Shown piece after piece: positions 1 to 7,222 of a stretch of DNA of 64,000 nt. The stretch comes from Nostoc sp. UHCC 0926 (GTDB taxonomy: Bacteria; Cyanobacteriota; Cyanobacteriia; Cyanobacteriales; Nostocaceae): assembly GCF_028623165.1 (NCBI RefSeq), contig NZ_CP117768.1, positions 1,302,001 through 1,366,000 on the forward strand, given 5' to 3'. Position numbers and translations under genes: made by a program. The first letter of the stretch is position 1, and every line of letters starts with the position of its first letter. Under the pieces are notes generated by a model that saw only the letters and a list, made by a program, of their open reading frames with translations, searched no databases and was not told the origin of the DNA.

Positions 1-179
1 AAAATGCCGATTGGCAAAATTTGAGCAGCCACAGAAGTTCCTGTAGCTAACTTCTGATCCAAACCAATTACTAATACCATTGCCGGGATCATAATTGCGC
101 CGCCACCAATACCAAACATCCCACCAGCAACGCCAGAAACTAAACCGATTATCAACAGTTGGAGAAAGATATTAGACAT
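1..179 (-). CDS. TauE/SafE-type permease, N-terminal part only
   Basis: This reading frame starts with ATG at 177-179 and runs off the left edge of the window, so only about 59 residues are visible. The peptide begins MSNIFLQLLIIGLVSGVAGG and continues with a glycine-rich FGIGGGAIMIPAMV segment. That glycine-rich first helix is typical of the TauE/SafE (UPF0721) membrane permease family, which moves sulfite, sulfonates or other small organic anions across the inner membrane. The substrate cannot be told from this fragment. It lies 24 bp from the stop of the upstream acetamidase-like gene on the same strand, so the two may be cotranscribed. Family call is fairly sure, function is not. Confidence 0.75.
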   Translation of the reverse strand, partial: MSNIFLQLLIIGLVSGVAGGMFGIGGGAIMIPAMVLVIGLDQKLATGTSVAAQILPIGI

Positions 180-203
180 AAAAAATGGTCACTATATTGC
201 AAA

Positions 204-1169
204 TTATAAATTAATATTATTGGACAATATTGATTTAGGTAGCATTCCATGCACACCTTTTTGGGGACTGTTGACAACTTGAGTGATATGAAAATTTACA
301 GCTAAACTACACAATACATAAGCATCTTCTGGCGACAAATTTATGAAGCGTTCCAGAAAATCAATCATGTTTTTTAAAGCCAGTTCTAAGGCTTCATCTA
401 AGGTTTGAGCAAAGCCCATTGTGATGATATGAGTTGGAGTTTCGGCAATTGGTGTTGTCAGTTGCAAATCCTTGCGAAGTTTGAGGGTAATTCTACCGTT
501 CATGGAAGTTTCAATGGCGGTGACATTTACTTCGCCGTCTCCTTGTGCCGAATGCCCATCACCAATAGAAAATAATGCACCTGGTACAAAAATTGGCAAA
601 AATAAACGAGAACCAGCTTGCAGTTCCCGATTGTCAATATTACCACCGTAAGAACCTGGTGGGATAGAAGTTCGAGACGTTTCTGGAGTAGCGACACCAA
701 GAATCCCAAAAAACGGTTTGAGGGGAATTTTTATGCCAGCACCCGCCGGAAATTCAGCGATATTGTTTACTAAATCTAGAGGAATGAATCTCAAAGCAGG
801 TTGAGGAAACTGATGTGGTAAAGCTCCCCAACCTGTACGAATGGCATTGAAGCCGACAGGTAAACTAGGTGCGATCGCATTTAATTGTACTTCCAAAACA
901 TCCCCTGGTTCGGCATCACGCACATAAATCGGCCCTGTGAGTAAATGCGGCCCCCCAGCAATTTTGCGTTCTGGTAGAAGATTTTGGCAGATATCGAGAA
1001 ATTCTGGTGTAACAAACTCAGGTGGTGCTTTGTCGTAAACGTAGTAACCAGTATAAGTTTCTACGTCAACCGTATCACCAGAATCAATAATGAGTGCTGG
1101 CTCTAGCAGATGGGAGAAACCACCTAAATGCACGGTTTCTTTTGAGGCTTTTAAAATGTAATGAGTCAT
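204..1169 (-). CDS. Acetamidase/formamidase family amidohydrolase
   Basis: The product of about 321 residues fits the FmdA/AmdA acetamidase/formamidase family, cytoplasmic metal-dependent enzymes that hydrolyse short amides to ammonia and an acid. Supporting stretches are the GPIYVRDAEPGDVLEV segment, the GDGHSAQGDGEV motif that carries family metal and active-site histidine and acidic residues, and the MGFAQTLDEALELAL segment near the C terminus. The start is taken at ATG 1167-1169 (MTHYILKAS), because the nine residues upstream look unlike the family. It lies 24 bp upstream of the permease-like gene on the same strand. Such a pair could import and hydrolyse a nitrogen source, but that is inference. 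The true substrate is unknown. Confidence 0.85.
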   Translation of the reverse strand: MTHYILKASKETVHLGGFSHLLEPALIIDSGDTVDVETYTGYYVYDKAPPEFVTPEFLDICQNLLPERKIAGGPHLLTGPIYVRDAEPGDVLEVQLNAIAPSLPVGFNAIRTGWGALPHQFPQPALRFIPLDLVNNIAEFPAGAGIKIPLKPFFGILGVATPETSRTSIPPGSYGGNIDNRELQAGSRLFLPIFVPGALFSIGDGHSAQGDGEVNVTAIETSMNGRITLKLRKDLQLTTPIAETPTHIITMGFAQTLDEALELALKNMIDFLERFINLSPEDAYVLCSLAVNFHITQVVNSPQKGVHGMLPKSILSNNINL

Positions 1170-1303
1170 CGCTATTTTGTTTTTAGTTGCGTGCAATACA
1201 GGAGCAAGTCACATGGGCAGGTTCAAAAACTTGAACAAACTGGTGTACCATTGGTAGGGATACAGCAATATTCCCTAACACGTGTTGCATTAAAGAGAAA
1301 GCG

Positions 1304-1642
1304 CTATGTTAATAACTTGCACAGAATTTTAGCAATCAAATCTTGCATATCCGATGACAATGTACCCAGTTCACGCTGAATCACCAATTTACGAACTGTC
1401 ATCAAATGATCCAGCCTAATAGTCGATGGTTTATTTAACCTACTGGCAGCAAAATTAGGATGATTGGTATCCAATACAATGTCCGTTTCCATCAAATCAG
1501 ATGGAATCTTACTGGTGATGAAAGCAAGGATAACATGTTTGTAAGATCCCACTGGATTAGTCAAGCAAATGGCTGGACGCAATTTAATAGCTGATAAATC
1601 ATCGAATGGGAAAGGTACGAGGACAATTTTACCCTTAGTCAT
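1304..1642 (-). CDS. MazF/PemK-type endoribonuclease toxin
   Basis: A protein of about 112 residues beginning MTKGKIVLVPFPFDDLSAIK. The early VLVPFPFDDL segment, the KLRPAICLTN segment and the later SRLNKPSTIRLDHLMTV stretch are hallmarks of the PemK/MazF family, ribosome-independent mRNA interferases. Length is normal. The start is ATG at 1640-1642. It overlaps the stop codon of the upstream gene by 8 nt (ATGACTAA), which is typical of translationally coupled toxin-antitoxin pairs. An alternative ATG lies 15 nt upstream inside the antitoxin frame. Family call is firm; activity is inferred. Confidence 0.88.
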   Translation of the reverse strand: MTKGKIVLVPFPFDDLSAIKLRPAICLTNPVGSYKHVILAFITSKIPSDLMETDIVLDTNHPNFAASRLNKPSTIRLDHLMTVRKLVIQRELGTLSSDMQDLIAKILCKLLT

Positions 1643-2096
1643 TGAATGGCTTTCCATCGGCTAAGGTGTAAATATCTTCTTCAGGATCTTTTAGAAAATC
1701 AAAGACTGGATTACTCGCTGCTGCTTTAAGCCATTCTTGTTCATCTATTTCTTCTTCATCTTCCCAATCATTTTCTGTCTGAATCAAAGCCTGAAACTGC
1801 TTGTTTTCTCGAATAATGTCAAAATCTGAGTCATATTTTGCCATTTTTAAATATTGCTCAGGACTCAGACTTATAACTTTTTGCAAATTATTAATTGCTA
1901 GTTCAATATCTCCCTGCAACGCATAACAACATGCCTTATTGTAAAAAGCATCTGCATAATCAGGTTTTAATTCCAAAGCTTTGTCAAAGCTTGTTTTGCT
2001 TTTATAGGAGCCTGCTAAAAAGTCAAGATTAATGTCCAAGGGCTTTTCGTAGCCGATGTTCGCTTGGTTTGGGCGTTCTAAAAGGAGGCTATCCAT
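1635..2096 (-). CDS. TPR-antitoxin hybrid protein paired with the MazF-type toxin
   Basis: This 153-residue protein has two unrelated parts. Residues about 35-105 form a tetratricopeptide-like segment (FDKALELKPDYADAFYNKAC, then a second helix pair) and end in DSDFDIIRENKQFQALI, the usual ending of stand-alone cyanobacterial TPR proteins. The last 45 residues are acidic and end NPVFDFLKDPEEDIYTLADG and KPFND, which is the toxin-binding tail commonly seen in cyanobacterial antitoxins of MazF-type toxins. The DNA-binding or dimerisation half normally found ahead of that tail is missing. The gene is coupled to the toxin by an 8-nt overlap. It may be a functional chimera or the product of a recombination that swapped the antitoxin N terminus. 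Toxin neutralisation is inferred. Confidence 0.7.
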   Translation of the reverse strand: MDSLLLERPNQANIGYEKPLDINLDFLAGSYKSKTSFDKALELKPDYADAFYNKACCYALQGDIELAINNLQKVISLSPEQYLKMAKYDSDFDIIRENKQFQALIQTENDWEDEEEIDEQEWLKAAASNPVFDFLKDPEEDIYTLADGKPFND

Positions 2097-2485
2097 TATG
2101 CGTATCTATTCCATTCAAGTTTTACCAAATTAGTCATGTGGGTGTTAATGCGATCGCACTCTTACTCAGATTTTAGCCTCTCCTCTTCTACCTTCTCACA
2201 ATAATTAATTATTTCTGTCCTAAATCAATAGCTAAAATAGGTTTCAAGTTAAAATACCATCAAAAATTTAGCGAATTAATATAAGTGGGACTTGTAAATG
2301 AATCTTTGAGCTTTATTGATGAACCCATCAAGAGCGTTAGTCTGGGTGGACATCTGTGCGCCCAAAGTGCGTGTATCAACAGTTTTGTTAAAAGCTAGGT
2401 TATTATCTCAACAATTTGCTAAACTCCAACTTTGTGGAGAGCAAATAAAAACAATTTGAGCAGGGAATTTGGAGGGGGTCGCAGA
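2097..2485. other. Intergenic region, no gene recognised
   Basis: The stretch separates the divergently oriented antitoxin gene and the DUF4336 gene. It is AT-rich, contains one HIP1-like octamer near 2148 and no convincing open frame. It probably carries both promoters. A GGAGGGGG ribosome-binding site for the rightward gene lies at 2471-2478. Confidence 0.4.
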
Positions 2486-3718
2486 GTGGCTGATGATCAA
2501 CGCATAGTCAATGCACAACAGATACATCCAAAAGACTTTTCATGGAGATTATGGCCTGTTGTGCCACTCTATCCATTTGGTAGGCGGCAGACAATCCGCA
2601 AAGAAGTGGTTAAGGACACAATCTGGAATTTTGACCAGATTCAGGGCATTCTCTACGTTGTTGTACCGATTCGCATGACTGTGGTTAAGCTCGAAGCCGG
2701 GGGTCTTCTGGTCTATGCGCCTGTTGCACCAACCCCAGAGTGTATTCGGCTTGTGAATGAGTTGGTGGCGGAACACGGTAACGTTAAATACATTATTCTG
2801 CCAACTATCTCCGCTATAGAACACAAAGTCTTCGTCGGCCCCTTCGCTAGATATTTTGGGACTGCACAGGTGTTTGTGGCTCCCCATCAGTGGAGTTTCC
2901 CGCTAAATCTCCCCCTTAGCTGGCTTGGCTTACCCCCAAAACGCACTCAAGTACTCCCAGAAGATAGTAGCAAAACACCCTTTGCTGACGAGTTTGATTA
3001 TGCAATGCTGGGCCCCATCCACCTTGGGCCTGGTCGGTTTGCGGAAGTTGCTTTTTTCCACAAGCGATCGCATACTCTTTTAGTAACAGATTCTGTGCTT
3101 TCTATCCCAGAAGATCCACCTGCGATCGTTTTATTAGATCCATATCCCTTGCTATTCCATGCCAAGGATCATGCTTCTGATATTGTTGCAGACATTGAAG
3201 TAAATCGCCGTAAGGGTTGGCAGCGAATCTGTCTGTTTACTTTTTACTTTCAACCAAACGCACTAGATATACCTCAATGGAGTCACGTGTTGCAAGATGC
3301 CTTGAAAGCACCAGAACGTTCAAGGAAAGCTTATTTTGGATTGTATCCCTTTAAATGGCAGTCAGATTGGCAGCGATCGTTTGATGCGCTGCGAGGTGAT
3401 GGGCGTTTGTTTGTCGCACCAATTTTACAGACGCTGATTCTCAACCGCGCACCCAAAGAAACCATCGACTGGGCTAATAAAGTTGCTAGTTGGGACTTCG
3501 AGTGGATTATTCCCTGCCACTTTGATTCACCGATTAAAGCCGAGCCGCATCAGTTTCGCCAAGCTTTCTCTTTTTTGGAAAAGCAGCCTGCTGTCAGTGG
3601 GGGTTTGTTCAGCAGTAGCAGCTATCCCTTACCAGAAAAGGATTTTAAAACACTTAAGAACATTGATGCAGGTTTAAATAAGTTTGGCATTGTACCAGCA
3701 GCAAAGGAGAAAGTGTAG
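2486..3718 (+). CDS. DUF4336 domain-containing protein
   Basis: The product of about 410 residues matches the DUF4336 family, widespread in cyanobacteria and plants and resembling the metallo-beta-lactamase fold in part. Recognisable parts are DFSWRLWPVVPLYPFGRRQT near the start, VVVPIRMTVVKLEAGGLLVY, HGNVKYIILPTISAIEHKVF and the IIPCHFDSPI segment near the end. The start is set at GTG 2486 because a strong GGAGG-type ribosome-binding site at 2471-2478 sits at the right distance; a TTG 54 nt upstream keeps the frame open but has no such site. No enzymatic role is established for the family. The flanking genes give no pathway hint. Confidence 0.85.
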   Translation: MADDQRIVNAQQIHPKDFSWRLWPVVPLYPFGRRQTIRKEVVKDTIWNFDQIQGILYVVVPIRMTVVKLEAGGLLVYAPVAPTPECIRLVNELVAEHGNVKYIILPTISAIEHKVFVGPFARYFGTAQVFVAPHQWSFPLNLPLSWLGLPPKRTQVLPEDSSKTPFADEFDYAMLGPIHLGPGRFAEVAFFHKRSHTLLVTDSVLSIPEDPPAIVLLDPYPLLFHAKDHASDIVADIEVNRRKGWQRICLFTFYFQPNALDIPQWSHVLQDALKAPERSRKAYFGLYPFKWQSDWQRSFDALRGDGRLFVAPILQTLILNRAPKETIDWANKVASWDFEWIIPCHFDSPIKAEPHQFRQAFSFLEKQPAVSGGLFSSSSYPLPEKDFKTLKNIDAGLNKFGIVPAAKEKV

Positions 3719-3854
3719 GAGAATTTTTTGTAACTTTAAGAAAGTGATTACTGATGATTGAAATTTCTAGACCTATGACAAATAAAATAAAACTCAAGTT
3801 AGATGATAAAATATCCGAATCAATAAAAATCACTTGCTCAAGAGTAAATATATT

Positions 3855-4006
3855 ATGTTGAGTATACTTTAGGCTATTGTTATTGTACTGATTGCTTTTT
3901 GAGCATTAGGCTCGTATTTCATATTGCTGGAAATTTAATTCATGCAGTATTAATTTTAGCTATTAGGCTTGTAATTTACAATGTTTTCAAGGTGCGTAAT
4001 GTGTAA
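3855..4006 (+). pseudogene. Decayed lmo0937/DUF5670-type small membrane protein
   Basis: Read from ATG 3855 the frame gives MLSIL, TAG at 3870-3872, AIVIVLIAF, TGA at 3900-3902, then ALG. After a one-base loss near 3910 it continues LVFHIAGNLIHAVLILAIRL and VIYNVFKVRNV to TAA 4004-4006. Members of this family of about 50-residue stress-associated membrane proteins carry tryptophan at both stop positions and the pattern LGLVFHIAGNLIH. The locus is therefore a family member killed by two Trp-to-stop changes plus a 1-nt deletion; its total of 152 nt fits 51 codons minus one base. The surrounding 3719-4171 stretch is otherwise empty and AT-rich. Confidence 0.75.
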
Positions 4007-4171
4007 ATGAATAACTCATGACAGTCCAAATCTAGTATTCAGAAGTAAACCAGGCTTTCTGGCTAACTTTGAGAGCCAATTTGTGTACTTCAGTAACAGG
4101 AATTACGCAAAAATCGATAAAAAACTTAATTTATCGAACCATAATTTAAATAATGATCAACAGAAGAATAA

Positions 4172-5257
4172 GTGACAGTAATGGCGAATCCTAGAGATAC
4201 AGAAAGTGGATGGTCGCAGTTAACTCGTGGTGCACCATTGGCAGTAATGGTAGCTGTGGTACTCTACATCCTATACCAACTTTTACCAGTATTAGAACTT
4301 TTAACTATTGCAGCATTGATTGCTTTAATTTTGCGAACGCTATTACGGTTTTTGCAAAAGTTAGTCAAATCACAGGATCTTGCTGTTCTGTTATTAATTG
4401 GATTAATCGTCGGATTTATTGTAGTATTAGCTACTGTAGTCTTACCTAGTGTGACGTTTGAGTCTCAAAAATTAATAAAAACATTACCAACTTATCTCAA
4501 TAGATTGACAGGAGATGTTGAGCAACTACGTCAGAGATTCAGTTTTATTCCGGACATTTCCCAAGCACTAATACAACTACGGAACTTGACCGACCAGTTA
4601 CTGGCTGGAGTACCAGTTTTCTTAGGTGAAGCTTTGAGTTTAACTGTGGAGTTGGTAGCGACGTTAATTCTAGCGCTTTACATGGCTTACGATCCTAATT
4701 CCTTAGTGAAAGGGATTTCAAGATTGGTACCAAGGCGACATCATCCGCGGTTTAAACGAATCCTGAAGGCTTGCGAGACAAGATTGCGGGGCTGGATTTT
4801 TGGGACAGGGATAGCGATGATATTTCTGGGTGTTGGAGCAGCCTTTGGACTTTTGATTTTGGGGATTCCGTCAGCCCTGCCATTTGGGATTATTGCAGGT
4901 TTATTTGAAATAATTCCTTACTTTGGTTCGATTATTGGTGCTTTTTTACCAGCATTAATAGCACTGAGTATTTCACCATTAAAGCTAGTATTTGTGCTGA
5001 TACTTTTCTTTGTAATGAATCAAGTAGATGCCCATGTTGTTCAGCCTGTGGTGATGGGTCAGCAAGTTAATATTCACCCGGTAATGGTAATTGTGACATT
5101 TCTGGTAATGGGTAAGCTATTTGGATTTATTGGTATACTGCTTGCAGTGCCTGCTGCAGCGGTGATAATTACGCTGATTGATGAGTTTACGCTTGAAGAA
5201 CCGACTTTAGAGCAAGTAGCAATTGAAAGTAGAACAGATGTTAAATCGAGCGACTAA
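4172..5257 (+). CDS. AI-2E family transporter (PerM-like permease)
   Basis: An integral membrane protein of about 360 residues with two N-terminal hydrophobic helices, an amphipathic middle (LPTYLNRLTGDVEQLRQRFS), and a C-terminal block of helices. Segments such as FGIIAGLFEIIPYFGSIIGA and NQVDAHVVQPVVMGQQVNIH are diagnostic for the AI-2E transporter/PerM superfamily. Members have been linked to export of autoinducer-2, Na+/H+ exchange or other small molecules, so the substrate here is unknown. The start may be GTG 4172, with AGAAG at 4162-4166, or ATG 4181. It stands alone, with a convergent gene downstream. Confidence 0.9.
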   Translation: MTVMANPRDTESGWSQLTRGAPLAVMVAVVLYILYQLLPVLELLTIAALIALILRTLLRFLQKLVKSQDLAVLLLIGLIVGFIVVLATVVLPSVTFESQKLIKTLPTYLNRLTGDVEQLRQRFSFIPDISQALIQLRNLTDQLLAGVPVFLGEALSLTVELVATLILALYMAYDPNSLVKGISRLVPRRHHPRFKRILKACETRLRGWIFGTGIAMIFLGVGAAFGLLILGIPSALPFGIIAGLFEIIPYFGSIIGAFLPALIALSISPLKLVFVLILFFVMNQVDAHVVQPVVMGQQVNIHPVMVIVTFLVMGKLFGFIGILLAVPAAAVIITLIDEFTLEEPTLEQVAIESRTDVKSSD

Positions 5258-5352
5258 ATGAGCAATTCTTCAGCTAAATATTAGAAGCCATAGTTGCTCA
5301 AAGTAAACGCACGGGATTTCCGAAAACCCTGCTGGATAAGGATTATTGAGTC

Positions 5353-6687
5353 TTAACGTTTGATTCCCTTAAACCTTTCTTGTGCCGCCTGAAACGCTTC
5401 CTGCATCACCAACTGAATTTTTTGGGGATCAGGTTTCTTACCTCCCATTAAATCACCAAAGTAAACGCAGGCAGCTTCCCCTAACGCCCAGGTGTAGGCG
5501 GCTGCCCAAGAGGCTGCGATCGCACTACCAAAACCTGGTATAAATTTAATTAACTCCCGAGCAATTGCCTGTGCTAAAAAACCACCTGCGATCGCACTCA
5601 CAACCCCTCCCGCCTGAGATGGCGTAAGTGTCTGCCCATATAATTTGCCCAACAGACCCACCATTGATCCTTGCAAGGCAGTGAGTACAGGCATTGTGGC
5701 AAATGGCAGAGGTACAGCCGCGACGGTGGCAGACATAATCGCAAATGGCAAAATATAACGGCGGGCAGCATCTCGGTAAAGGTTGCCAAGTTGCTTACCA
5801 GTTTCTTCTTGATCCAATAGCTGATAAATCGCCTGGGCTTCAGCTTCTGGGAGTAATTCTGCCAGGGAATCTCTCAGGGCTTCTAAGCCATAAAAGACCG
5901 GAGTGTAACCATCTTCTTCTAGGGTAAAGTCAATTAGTACAGAGCGGTCAGTTATTCCGGCAAAGGCTTGTTGCATTGCGGTGAATGCGCGGTTGACTTC
6001 CTGATAATCTGGCGGATAGGCAGGATGATCGACGATATCGCCAGGATAAACCTCGTGCAAGCAGGTAACTACCAGCAGACAGGGAATATTTGGATACTGC
6101 TGGCGCAACTGTTGAGCAATTTGTCGTAGCGTGTCAGTTGCAAAATCATTGATTTTAACTGTCAGAAGCAGGATTCTGGCGGAACGAGTCTCTTTTTGTA
6201 AATCGCCAACTAACTCCTGAATAATTGCCTGAGTATCTTGTTTAACATCACCCAGTCCGACTGTATCAGTAAAAATCAGTAACGGCAGGTCATTGGAAGG
6301 ATAGGCATAGCGTTGTGTGTGTTGCGTGTGGGGACGAAATCCCTGACCAACAATATCGGCAGATACTCCTGTCAATCCCCGGACAATTGAACTTTTTCCG
6401 GCTTGGGGTTTACCAATCACGAGGGCTTCTGTGGTTGGCAGTTCGGCTCGGACTTTCTCTAAAATCTCTGCAACCTGAGCCTCGCTTACACTAAACCATT
6501 CAACAACCGTTTGTGCCACTTGTTCTACGGGTAAGAGTTGCGTTAAGCGTGTTGTTGCGTTGTTCCAGACACCAGCAATGCGGTTTGTCCAGGAACTATC
6601 GACCGACTTTGTTGTTGCTCCATCGGTCGGTTTACTCAATTGCTGAGAATCAGTTGACGGTGAGTCAGCATCACGTTGCTCAGTCAT
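5353..6687 (-). CDS. Dynamin-like/Era-type GTPase with hydrophobic C-terminal domain
   Basis: The 444-residue protein has an acidic, low-complexity N terminus, then a P-loop at about 92-100 (GKPQAGKSS) and a switch-II DTVG at 141-144. The usual NKxD base-recognition motif is not evident; the corresponding strand reads LLVVTCLHEVYPGD. From about 310 onward there are hydrophobic, alanine- and glycine-rich helices (AIMSATVAAVPLPFATMPVL, GGVVSAIAGGFLAQAIAREL) similar to the DUF697 region of YcjF-like GTPases. This suggests a GTPase acting at a membrane. The gene is convergent with the AI-2E transporter. Role unknown. Confidence 0.8.
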   Translation of the reverse strand: MTEQRDADSPSTDSQQLSKPTDGATTKSVDSSWTNRIAGVWNNATTRLTQLLPVEQVAQTVVEWFSVSEAQVAEILEKVRAELPTTEALVIGKPQAGKSSIVRGLTGVSADIVGQGFRPHTQHTQRYAYPSNDLPLLIFTDTVGLGDVKQDTQAIIQELVGDLQKETRSARILLLTVKINDFATDTLRQIAQQLRQQYPNIPCLLVVTCLHEVYPGDIVDHPAYPPDYQEVNRAFTAMQQAFAGITDRSVLIDFTLEEDGYTPVFYGLEALRDSLAELLPEAEAQAIYQLLDQEETGKQLGNLYRDAARRYILPFAIMSATVAAVPLPFATMPVLTALQGSMVGLLGKLYGQTLTPSQAGGVVSAIAGGFLAQAIARELIKFIPGFGSAIAASWAAAYTWALGEAACVYFGDLMGGKKPDPQKIQLVMQEAFQAAQERFKGIKR

Positions 6688-6860
6688 TTCTATGCAAACG
6701 GTAGATAGCTGTCTTTAATTTAGGACACTTCATGGTGTTTAAGATTGAAATTGTTGATAAAGAAGACCCTTTTACTCATTTTATAGCGATTCTCATGCAT
6801 GATAACCAGTATCGTTAGGGACTGACAAAAAATAAATTATCCAAAATTATTTGTACATTT

Positions 6861-6950
6861 GTAGGGGCGCAAGGCCTTGCGCCCCTACTTGCGCCCCTAC
6901 GTTCGCGGAGCGTCCCGCAGGGATGGGATGTTTTTTTAACTGGAAGTCCG
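6861..6950. repeat. Dispersed palindromic repeat, copy 1
   Basis: A perfect 28-bp palindrome at 6861-6888 with centre AAGGCCTT is followed by a partial second arm and by a GTTCGCGGAGCGTCCCGCAG segment. It ends near TAACTGGAAGTCC. The same unit occurs in inverted orientation at about 43843-44139 and its palindrome again at 40137-40164, so this is a dispersed repeat, probably non-coding. Confidence 0.8.
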
Positions 6951-7041
6951 TTAGTAGTGTTATAAATCTGGGCGATCGCATTCTGGAGGTAGCGGTGGCT
7001 CACACTCCTAGACGAACCGTCGCCGTAGAAGAAGGTAGCAG

Positions 7042-7180
7042 GACAATGCGATTGCATCGACTGACAATGCGATTGCATCGACTGACAATGCGATTGTATC
7101 GACTAACAATGCGATTGTATCGACTGACAATGCGATTGTATCGGCTGACAATGCGATTGTATCGGCTGACAATGTTAATA
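7042..7180 (+). repeat. 21-bp minisatellite, six units plus a partial one
   Basis: Six exact-length 21-bp units (GACAATGCGATTGCATCGAC plus T, with C/T and A/G variants) run from 7042 to 7167 and end in a partial unit to about 7180. Units drift gradually along the array. The unit length and the ACAATGC core match the arrays at 22671, 26375, 41687 and 43596, but this copy lacks the terminal sequences those share. Confidence 0.9.
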
Positions 7181-7222
7181 CAACACTAAAGTTATGGAAA
7201 GCCTCTCAGACACTTACTTATA

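Larger units (their letters stand above)
6688..7222. other. Repeat-rich intergenic region without genes
   Basis: No supported coding sequence. It holds a dispersed palindromic repeat (6861-6950) and a 21-bp minisatellite (7042-7180), each annotated separately. Apparent open frames across the minisatellite arise because 21 is a multiple of three. Confidence 0.6.

Noticed and set aside
6815..7078. Open frame across the palindromic repeat
   Set aside because: It is the translation of a palindrome and a minisatellite, with no coding signal.
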